Shown in pieces: positions 55,057-64,000 of a stretch of DNA of 64,000 bases. The position numbers and the translations under genes were made by a program. Every line of letters begins with the position of its first letter. Within the stretch, counting starts at the first letter, position 1. The stretch lies in assembly GCA_027972325.1 (NCBI GenBank), contig JAPMOS010000010.1, positions 62,001-126,000 of the forward strand. Direction: 5' to 3'. The notes beneath the pieces were generated by a model. That model had not been told where the DNA came from and ran no database searches. It worked only from the letters and a program-made list of their open reading frames with translations. Source of the stretch: Paratrimastix pyriformis (lineage: Eukaryota > Preaxostyla > Paratrimastigidae).

Positions 55057-58000
55057 ATGTCGCTCGCCCCAGGTCTTGGATCGTTGGTGTTTTTGTTCCC
55101 TTTTACGAGTTTCTCATAGCCTGGCAATCTCCATTTGTAAATTTCTTTAAGGAGTTTGTCAATCATCGTAATTCGCAGGGCGATGTGAGTGAGGCATTGG
55201 TCTGGCTGTCCTCCACCAAACTTTCTTGAAAAAGTATTAGGACAAGGATGTCGGCAAGGTGGTTGTCAACATTCGAGGCTCCATCCCCGCTGCTAACTTC
55301 ATCCGTTACCCCAAAACCGCCTCGCAGAGCCTTGGGTGCACTGGACGCTATCTGTATCTTGAAGTGCGCACTGGCCAACAAAATTGGACGATGCATTTTG
55401 ATATTGTTGTGGACGAGTGCTTTGTGATGCGGCTGTCACTCAGCAATCTCTACCGAGCCCCCAAGGTGCGCCCGCCCCGTCCCGATCATCGTGGCGGTCT
55501 CATCCTGTTTCCCTAGCGCACGGGCAATGTGATTTTCATGCCGTGCCAGCTGCCGGCCCGGTGGACGGTCCTCGGGGTGGATCTGCCCGCCTGCGTGGAC
55601 CCGCGGGCCTTCGTGCAGCTGAAGGGGGTCCAGCTCTGCGGGGCCCTCCAGGTGCGGGCCATCTGGACAAGCCCCCAGATCTTCAGCCCCCAGGTCTGGC
55701 ATGGCAACCAGAGGGCGACCTGATCCGGTTCCTGGGGGTGTGCGTCCGGGGGCCTGGCAGACGCTGCCCCGGGATTTCTGGCTGCCCATCAACCCGGCCC
55801 GCGGGGTCTGGGAAGACCTCTACGGGTGGCTGTGGCTCCCGGCTCCGCCCACCCGGCCCGATCTGGCCCCTGATCCGACCGCCCCTGCCCCCCCGGCCGC
55901 TCAGCGGGCCCTGCCCGTCCCTCGGGCCTTCGTGGCCCGACCATCCTCTGCTCGGCGGCCCCCAGGGGGTCCCATCCCCAGCCGCGATGCCCCAGTCCCT
56001 CCCCAGCCACAGGCGATGCCACTCCCTGCAGTTCCCACGTTGGCAGACATGACAACCCGCCAGCCAGCTGGCCCCGGCCTGCCGGCCCGGCCCGAGACTG
56101 CGGCCCAGCCAGTCGCCCCTGGCACCGCCCCTGCCGATGGGACCCGGGCCCGGGGACGCCCAGTCTCGGCCCCTCGAGGCCGCCCGCTCTCCGCCCGGCG
56201 CCCGCCACGCGCCGGTCCCTCCCAACAGCCGCCCCAACCACCCGTCCCGGCCGACATGAGCGGCGATGGGGCCGCTTTGGCCCTGCCGGCGAACCCTCGG
56301 GGGCGGACCGACGGGGGCGTGGGCGGCCTGGCGGGCGACCTGAGCCCCGACCCCATCCTCGACCTGGAGCAGGTCCGCTCTGCCCCCCATGCCACGCGGC
56401 TCCATCGGGAGGCAGCCTGGCGAGTGAGGTCCATGGTGGCGGGCGGGGCCGGGCAAGAAAGAGATCGGGCAAATGAAGGAGATCGGGCTGCATCATTCGG
56501 GGCGGCACCTCTCGCTCTCTGCCCGGGTGGTTGCGGGCTGAAGGTGATCGGGGCCGGGGCCGGCTTGGTCTGGCTGCCCGATGGGCGGCTGGCGTACCCC
56601 TGCGCCACGGCGGTGGTGCTGCTGAGCCCCTCGACGGGTGCCCAGCAGGTGCTGCTGGGACACACGGCCCCCGTCTCGGCCATCGCCGTCGCCAGCGGGG
56701 CCCACGTCCTCATGTCCGCCCAGGCATCGCAGCCGCTCCTGGTCCGCCCCGCCGCCCATCCCCCTGCCCCTGGGCCCTCCCTCCCCCTGGGCCCTCCCTC
56801 CCCCTGGGTCTCCAGCCCCGCCTCGGGGCCGCTCATGCCGGACATGGGTATGGACATGGCCATGGGACCCATGGACCTGGGTGGGGGCGCGGCAGGTGCG
56901 ATTCTGGGACTGCACCACGGGGGCGCCCCTGGGCCTGGTCAGCCTGCCCCAGGCCGGGCCGGGCGGGGGCCCCGTCCCGATGGACATCACCCGGGACGCC
57001 ACCAGGGCCGCCGCCGCCGCCCGTGATGCACACGGTCCGCGCCGCGCTGCCCACTTGCTCGTGGCTGCAGAAGCGTCGTCTCGCACCCCACCGACCTCGG
57101 CCTCGCACCCCACTGACCTCGGCATCGCACCCCGCTGACCCTCGCCTCTGGGGCTCGGGTGGGCACAGGGCGCCTCATTCTGACGGTGTGGGAGCTCTCC
57201 CAGATCCGCGCCGAGGGCCTCGTCACCGGTCGGCCGCCTCCGCCTCCGCCCACCCTCCACCTGCCACCTCCCTTCCCTGGCCGCTCATCGGTTTGGGGGG
57301 GTCGGTGGCAGTGCTGGGCCAGTGCGCCTCGCTGCAGCCCATCGCGGCGGTGAGGTTCATGCCGCACGACCACATCGGCGGCGGCCCCGCGCCCACCCCT
57401 CACCGCTCACCGCTCACCGCTCACCGCTCACCGCTCACCGCTCACCGCTCACCGCTCACCGCTCACCGCTCACCGCTCACCGCTCACCGCTCACCGCTCA
57501 CCGCTCACCGCTCACCCCGGTCCTTGGTGGCGTGGGCAGGCTCTGGCGGCTGAAGGACAAGGGCGGGGAGGACGGCCGGCCGGCCGAGCTGCGCGGGCTG
57601 AGCATCGACCTGCGGGACCACCCCCACGAGGCCTTCACCGACCTGGCCTTCGAGGCCCTCACGGCCCACCGCGCCGCCAAGGTCCGCGCACGGACCCACA
57701 CCCCACCCGCACCACCCCTGCCACGCCTGCTCCCCTGCCGCCCGGACGCGCTCACGACACAGCTCGACCGGTGGGCGCCCCACCACCACCACCACGGCCA
57801 GGGCGAGCCACGGCTGTACGCGTCCTCAGCCAGCGGGGGCGTCTTCGAGGTGTCGCTGGAGGAGCGCATGCTGCAGTGCATCTACCAGCTCCACGACGCC
57901 CCCATCCGCTCGGTGGCCCTGACCGAGGCATTCTGCATCACCTGTCCGCACCCGCCCCCCTCCACTGCCAGCCCCCTGCCCCCGGGTTGTGGCCTTTCTG

Positions 58001-61000
58001 GGGGGCGGATGTCCTCATGGGACGGGGCCCCCGCGGTGCGGGTGGGCAGCCTCGGACGACGGCTTCCTGCGGGTCTGGCCGCTGGACTTCCAGGAGTACT
58101 TCATCGAGGCCATGCACGGCGGCCCCGTCACACGCTGCGCGGCCTCCCAGGACGGACTCATGGTCGCCGCCCAGTCGGCCGGTCCGCCACTGGCCTCTCC
58201 GCCCATCCGTGGGCATCCCACTGCCGCCCTGGGCGGGGCGAGGCGAGGCGGGGCGGGGCGGGGCATTTCTCACTCCTGGCTGCTGCCCATCGGGCTCTGG
58301 GGCTGTGTGCGTGTGCTGTATGGGCGCCTCGTCGCCGTCAGGGTGCATCTTCCAGCTGGACGTGCGCACCAAGGAGTACCGCACCACCGTCCGCGCCCAC
58401 ACGGGCCTCATCTACGACCTGGCCCCCGACCCGACAGGCTCCGAGTTCGTCACGGTCCGCGCCCCCGCCCCCGCCCCCGCCATCGCCGCAAGGGGCCACC
58501 ACAGGGCAGTGCGGCTCCGGCGCTTCACCGTCTTCACGCCGCCCTTTCGCTTCCCCCCATGGCGGGTGCGGTGCTGGTGCTTGGCGTGTGGGCTCAGGTC
58601 TCGGCGGACGGGACCATCCGCGGGTGGGACAGCGCCGTGGGGGGCGCCCACACGCAGCTCTCGGGCTGCCCGCAGCTGTACGAGTTCGAGAGCCTCGCAG
58701 ACCCGGCCCACTGCGTGGCCTACCACCCGCACGGGTCCGCGCCCCCCTCTCCGCCTCCGGGCCCCCGCCCCCCCGGGCCATCCCGGCCCGACCTCACCGC
58801 CGTTGCCGACCGCGACCGTCCCTTCGGTGGGGTGCCGGACGCGGGCTGGGCAGGGGCCAGATCGCATGCGGCTTCCAGAGCGGCTACGTGGCCATCTTCG
58901 GTCGGTCGCCGGGGCCCTCTGCCCTTCGCAGCATCCCCGGGGGCCGGGAGGGGAGAGGAGGGGTGGGGTGTTGCCGTTGCTCGAGCCCAGGCTGATCCGT
59001 GCTCCTGCTGGCCGGGGGGCCCTGGGGCTGTGGGCGGGCAGAGCTGGCCACGACGACGACCCTGCACTCGATGGGCGTCCACAGGGCCGCCGTGGGGGCC
59101 GTCCGCTACTCGCCCAATGCCAAGTGGCTCTTCACCGTCCGTGCAGCCCCGGGCCGGCCATCCCCCGCTCTGCCCACAACCAGCCCCCTCGGCGGACAGC
59201 CCCAACACCGCCTCTTCTTCCCCTCCGCGCCGCTGGCCGGGTTTGGTGGGGCTGGGGCTGGGGCTGTGGCTGTGGCTGTGGCTGTGGCTGTGGCTGTGGC
59301 TGTGGCTGTGGCTGTGGCTGTGGCTGTGGCCATGGGCAGGCGGCCGTGGACGGCACCCTGACGGTGCTCGAGGTGGCCCGCCAGTACCAGCCGGCCCGCT
59401 CCTTCCAGGGGGCTTCCAGGTCGGTCGCGCCCCGGGCCCCGCCGGGTTTCGATCGGCCCCTTCCTCTTCCCCTTTCCCCTGCTCACCACCTTTCTGGCCT
59501 GGCTGCAGCGGGCACCCCTCGGTGGCCGTCTCGGCGGACAACCAGTGGGCGGCCTCGGTGGCCCAGGACCCAACAGCCGTCTGCCTGATCGAGATCGCGG
59601 TCCGCAGCCCCCGCCCCCCACCCCACGCCGCTGGGCTGGCTCGCCTAGCCTGCCTGGCTTTGCCTTTGCTTGGCCTGCCTGGCTTTGCTTGGCCTCGCCT
59701 CGCCTCGCCTCGCCTCGCCTCGCCTCGCCTCGCCTGGTCTGACCAAGGCCCGGGCGATGGTCTTGGGTGGGCATCAGGGCCTGCAACACTCGCGGACCAT
59801 CCGCTGCCCGGAGGCCGTCCTGACGGTGGCCTTCCGCCCCGACAACTCGGTCCGCCGCCCCCACGGCGCTGCCCCCGCACATGGCGCGCTCTCATGCCAC
59901 CTCTTGGCCCCCATGCTCGGCGCCTCTGCTGCTGTCGGTGCAGCTGCTGTGCATGACCGAGACGGGCGTCCTCAGGTACACCACGGCCGGGGCACTCCTC
60001 GGCTCCCTGGTCCGCCCCAGCCCCAGCCCCAGCCCCAGCCCCAGCCCCAGCCCCAGCCCCAGCCCCAGCCCCCAGCCCCCAGCCCCCAGCCCCAGCCCCA
60101 GCCCCTTCACTGGTTCGATCCGCCCGCCCCCGTTGGCGCGCAATGAGCTCATTTGGGATCGGGGGACGGGCCCGCCGCAGAGCTTGCCCAACGTGTGCTG
60201 CCTGGCGAGCTCCCCCAACGGGCGCTACCTGGCCACGGGCAGCACCGACATACATCCCCTGCGCCCCCCGGGGTCCCGCGGGCGCCCCGCCACGGCCCGG
60301 GCCTCCAGGGGCCGGAGCCGCTCCCGCAGCAGCGACGCGGCGGCCTCCGCCCGGGCCGAGGGGCCGCCCGCCGATGCGGTCGCGGACACCCGGGTGCGCA
60401 TCTGGTGCGGGGCCCAGTCCCAGGTCCGCCCCACGCGGCCCGGCGGGGGGTGGGAGCGGTGGTGGGCGGTCTGCCTGTCGGTGGTCCCCTCACCCTGGCG
60501 CCTGCCCGACTCCTGCCGGTGTGTGCGGTGTGGTGCAGTCGTTTGTCGGGCACTACGGGACCCTGACGGCAATGGGCTTCACGGCCGACGGGCGCCGGCT
60601 CCTGACGGCCTCGGCGGGGGGCGTCGTCTGCGTGTGGGCCTTCCGGGGCGCCACCGGGGACCCGCTGGTCGAGCCGCCCGCGCCCCCCTCGCCGCCCGGG
60701 GGCCCCGTGCCCTCGATGCCGCCCCCGCTGCCCCTCCCGCCCGCCCCTTCGGGCTCTGGGCAGCCCCAGCCGTGTCTCTCGCCCCGCCTGGTGGAGGCCG
60801 CAACAGGTGCCGGGGCCGTGCCGCCCGCATCGCCTACGGCATCCTCCGCCACGGCAACCCTGGGCATGGGCACGGGCATGGGCATGGATGGGACCGAGCT
60901 TGGGAGGGGAGCCGCGGCCGTGTCCAAAGAAGACCCATGGGGGCTCGCGGGACAAGAGGCGGCCCCCCTCACAGACTCCCGTCCGCCTGGGCGCTGGGTG

Positions 61001-64000
61001 CCACCTCTCCTCCGCCATCGCCTCCGCCACCCCCTCCTCGATCTCCGTTCACTCTCCCTCCCGGCTGGCGGGTCTTTTCCAGTGGGTGGCGGCCCCGAGT
61101 CGCCGCCCCGGCCGTTGGAGGCGCCCCGGCCCGAGGCCCCCGAGACGCTGCCCCAGCCGGATGGGGGGCCGCTCCTCGACGCCTCCCTGCCCCCGCCGCC
61201 CGCCCCGGCCCCCGGCGGGCTGGCCCTCCCCCCGCCTGCCATCGCCGCCTCCTCGCCGCCCACGGGCAGGCCCCCCCTGCCGCTGCGTGGCCTCGGGCCC
61301 CGAGGTGCCCCTGCCTCCCAGGGGCCGGCAGGCCCTGTGCCCCAGCGAGGCGGCCCCGCAGCCCTCGAGCCACCCGCCGTGCGGCACCGGCCCCGCCCGC
61401 GCTGCCCCATCGACCCCAACCGGTCCGCCCCCTGCCCACCCCCTGCCCCCTATTGGCCCGTCTGGCTCTGGAGCGACTCGCTTCATTTCATTTCCATCTT
61501 CGCCTCTCTTCTTCTGCGGCGGCCAGGTGTCCGGCACCCCGGGGCCGGGCCGGGCTTCGGATGCGGCAGGTGATGCACTGGGGGGGCGCTGGCGCGGGCC
61601 CGCTGTGGGCGGACGGGTCGCGGGTTGCCTGGGCGGGCCTGGACGGGGTCCTGGTCTGGGCCGACTGCGCCCGGGGCTTGCAGGCCCACTGCGCCCCGGC
61701 CGAGGCCCACGGGGTCGACGTGGGGGCCATGGCCGTCTCGGCCGACGGGGCCTGGCTCGGTCCGCCGCCACGCCCCACCCCGCCGCCCCGGGGCGCTCAC
61801 GCCCTCTCCGCCTCCGCCTCCGCCTCCGCTTCCAGCGACGGGGAGCGGGAGCCGGGAGCCCACGGGGTGGGCCTCGATCCGGCTGTGGTCGGTGCCTGCG
61901 GGCCGGCTCGAGGGCCCCTTCGTGGCGCCCCGGCTGCACCGGCTCCTGACGGGGGCCCACGAGAGCGGCGTCCAGGGGCTGGCCTTCGCCCACTGCATGG
62001 CCCCCATCCCGCCGCCCCCGCTGCCTCCACCCGATGCCGCGGCCCCGCCCCCCGAGCGGGTGGCGCTCCCCGAGCCGCTGCTGGTCTCCCTGGGTCCGCC
62101 CCGCCCGCCTTCCCCCCAGCCCGCCTTCCCCCCAGCCCGCCTTCCCCCCAGCCCGCGGATGGCTCACCCCGGGCGAATCTGCGCTCTGGGCTGCAGGCGA
62201 CCCGACTGAGGGCGCCCTGGTGCTGTGGTCCCTCCGCGGCCCCGGGAGGCCCGTCGCCACGGCGGCCACGCCACGCCCCACCCAGGTGGTGGCCTGGGTG
62301 CGCGGCTCGGCCACCGAGTTCGCCACGGCCGGCGAGGGTCAGCCCCGCCATCACGGCCCCCCTCGCACCCCTCCCCCGGTGGGGCGGCATCCCCCTCGGA
62401 GCCTCATTCGGAGCGGTGGCGGCGGTGTGTTGCGGGACGCAGGCGGCCTCGATTTCTGGAACGTGAGCGTGGCGGTCGAGGGGGCGTCCGCCTATGGGGC
62501 GCGGATGCAGCGGCGGCGACTGTACGCGACGGGGGCCGCCCGGCGGACGGAGGCCGACGGCCCCGAGGAGGACGAGGCGCCCTCGAACCCCTGGTGCCGC
62601 AGCCCCCTCGTCCGCTACGAGCTCCAGTTGCAGTCCTGGGAGGCGCCCCCGCGCTGGGGGCCCGTCCAGTTCACCAGTCTCTGCTTCGTGCCCAGGGTCG
62701 GGCCCGCTGACGGTCCGCCCGCCCGCCCCTCGGCCGCATCTCCACCGGCGGCACCGCCCCGACACCGCCAGCTCACCTCACGATGACCCTTTCTGTGACG
62801 CGGGGGGTGGGGGGTGGGGGGGGGGGGGCGTTCTGGGTGGGTGGGTGGGTGATCCCGGTTGTGGCATGGCAGGAGGGGCGCCGTGGCACTTCCTGCTTGC
62901 CGGGACGGCCGACGGGCGGGTGTGTCTCATGGACACCTCCACCAACAGTCCCCTGCGCCTCTACCGGGGCCTGGCCGGCAGCGAGCTGGTCCACCTGAGC
63001 TGCCCCATGCCCCGCCTGGCAGCCCCGGGGGCCGGCCAGGTGGAGCCCGGGGTGCGTCTGCTGGCGGCCGAGCGGAGCGGCCGGGTGCGGCTGTGGGCCT
63101 TCACGGGGGCTGGCGGCCTGCGTTCGGAGGAGAGCCCCGGGGCCGGCCGGGGGGCGGCCAGCAGCCGAGGCGGCGGCGAGTCGGCCAGCGGGTGGGCCTC
63201 GCTGCTGGGGCGGCCCGACGAGGTGACCCTGGCCCCCGAGGGGGCCCACGGCCAGCCGCAGGACATGGAGCTGCTCGCCGAGGGCAACATCGGCACCCAG
63301 ATCGCCGCCGCCACCTACGGCGGTGCCCCCGACCAGGTCCCCCGGCCAGCCCGTGGCCCTGATCGTTTGCTCATTCCCCACCCCTCGCCCCCTCGCCCTC
63401 GCCCCACAGGTGCTGGTTGGGGCGGCTTCGGGGACCCTGTACCGGGTGGCCCTGGCCCCTGTGGGCTCGGGGACCGTCTCGGCGGCCCGGGCCCTGGTGG
63501 GGGGCGGCTCGGCCTGGGACTGTGCCGACGGGGTGTTGGCCGGGGCCACGGCGGCCGAGGGGACGCTGCGCCTGTGGAGCACCGAGCCGGCCCTGCCCCC
63601 GGCCGCCCAGGGGGCCCTGGAGGACCCCAACCCCGACCCGGATGGGCCCGTCCGCGAGACGTGCCTCCCCGAGCGGGACCCGGCGGCCCCGCTGGCCCAG
63701 CTGTGCTCCCAGTATGGCCTCCCCGGGGCCCCCACCTGCCTCGCCCTCCAGAAGCGGGCCGTCCCCACGGCCCTCTCCAGGGGCGGCGGCTCGGGGGCCC
63801 GTGCCCCGGCCGCCCTGTGCGCCTGCGGGTACGCCAGCGGGGCGGTGGGGCTCTACGACACGGTGGCCGTGGCCCGGGTGGGCTCGCTGGCCCCGTTCGC
63901 CGAGCCCGTCGAGGCGCTCGCATGGGCCCACGACGGTCCGCCCGCGCCCCCCTCTCTCCGCCTCCCGCACGCCTTTGCTGTTGTTGTTGTTGCTGCTGCT
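55057..64000 (+). CDS. WDR90: WDR90/POC16 centriolar-ciliary WD40 protein, 3' end beyond window
   Basis: WDR90/POC16 binds microtubules and belongs to the centriole inner scaffold. A 16-nt first exon (ATG 55057) encodes MSLAP; splicing at 55073-55119 gives MSLAPAWQSPFVNFFKEFVN, then QGD-DKDVGKVVVNIRGSIP across a GTGAGT intron (55185-55240). SAANFIRYPKTASQSLG, GRYLYLEVRTG and HFDIVVDECFVMRLSLSNLY are the CFAP20-like (DUF667) domain. A Pro-rich linker follows. WD40 repeats begin near 56530 (LKVIGAGAGLVWLPDGRLAY) and include SDDGFLRVWPLDFQEYF, GCIFQLDVRTKEYRTTVRAH, VSADGTIRGWDSAVGG, GFTADGRRLLTASAGGVVCVWAF and AGATAAEGTLRLWS-type blades, continuing to the window end. Domain order matches human WDR90. 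Around fifteen GTCCGC/T donors are seen, for example near 57682, 58182, 59600, 60011, 61766, 62095, 62713 and 63935; the last opens an intron cut by the window edge. Confidence 0.9.
55073..55119 (+). other. WDR90 intron 1 after a 16-nt first coding exon
   Basis: 47 nt, donor GTCTTG, acceptor TTTCTCATAG. Splicing in phase 1 joins MSLAP to AWQSPFVNFF, where WQxPFxNxF is the conserved start of the CFAP20-like domain. Confidence 0.75.
57399..57516. repeat. (CTCACCG) 7-bp array
   Basis: About sixteen perfect CACCGCT units in a WDR90 intron. Confidence 0.95.
59265..59332. repeat. (GGCTGT)n hexamer array
   Basis: Eleven units in a WDR90 intron that starts GTCCGT (59138) and ends CATGGGCAG before the exon encoding AAVDGTLTVLEVA. 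Confidence 0.95.
59690..59737. repeat. (CTCGC)n pentamer array
   Basis: About eight CTCGC units flanked by TTTGCTTGGCCTG repeats, in a WDR90 intron. Confidence 0.85.
60012..60078. repeat. (CCCAGC)n hexamer array
   Basis: About ten units beginning immediately after a GTCCGC donor in WDR90. Confidence 0.9.

Overview
The window looks like nuclear DNA of a very GC-rich, intron-rich unicellular eukaryote with a flagellum or centriole. Every recognisable gene is eukaryotic and split by GT-AG introns. The set includes CCR4-NOT scaffold NOT1, spindle-checkpoint Mad2, a P4-ATPase, an EST1/SMG7-type factor, WDR90/POC16 and an AIR9-like microtubule protein. WDR90 implies centrioles or cilia, and AIR9 proteins are known from plants, trypanosomatids and other protists. 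A free-living excavate-type flagellate such as Paratrimastix would fit, but that is a guess from general character. No rRNA, tRNA, virus-like element, transposon or CRISPR array was found.

Layout: thirteen genes, mostly alternating in strand. Tepsin/MTV1-like (+, 5' end off the window, ends 1775); fatty-acid elongase (-, 1916-2892); threonine synthase (-, 3621-5429); CNOT1/NOT1 (+, 5585-14704); Mad2 (-, 15165-15990); serine carboxypeptidase (+, 16103-18840); P4-ATPase flippase (+, 19000-25713); AIR9-like LRR/A9-repeat protein (-, 26093-37924); unrecognised Pro/Ser/Arg-rich protein (+, 38063-42666); unrecognised Lys-rich protein (-, 42842-45748); coiled-coil protein (+, about 45811-49271); SMG7/EST1-like (-, 50142 to about 54973); WDR90/POC16 (+, 55057 to beyond 64000). 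Intergenic gaps are short: divergent pairs are separated by about 80-160 bp.

Two genome-level features stand out. First, most introns I could delimit begin with GTCYGY (GTCCGC, GTCCGT, GTCTGC, GTCTGT) instead of GTRAGT, while a few in the same genes use GTAAGT or GTGAGT. Second, many introns carry their own private tandem repeat or homopolymer between the GTCYGY donor and the AG acceptor. Homopolymer runs in introns are C on the coding strand in nearly every case, so they appear as G where genes lie on the minus strand. This explains the odd repeat-coded open frames that cross the window.

The genes do not form one pathway. Two touch mRNA decay (NOT1, SMG7). Two or three are cytoskeletal or centriolar (AIR9, WDR90, perhaps the coiled-coil gene). 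Three handle membranes or lipids (tepsin-like, elongase, P4-ATPase). The rest are metabolic, lysosomal or mitotic. Exon boundaries were read by eye from splice signals and protein-family conservation, so exact junctions should be confirmed with RNA data.
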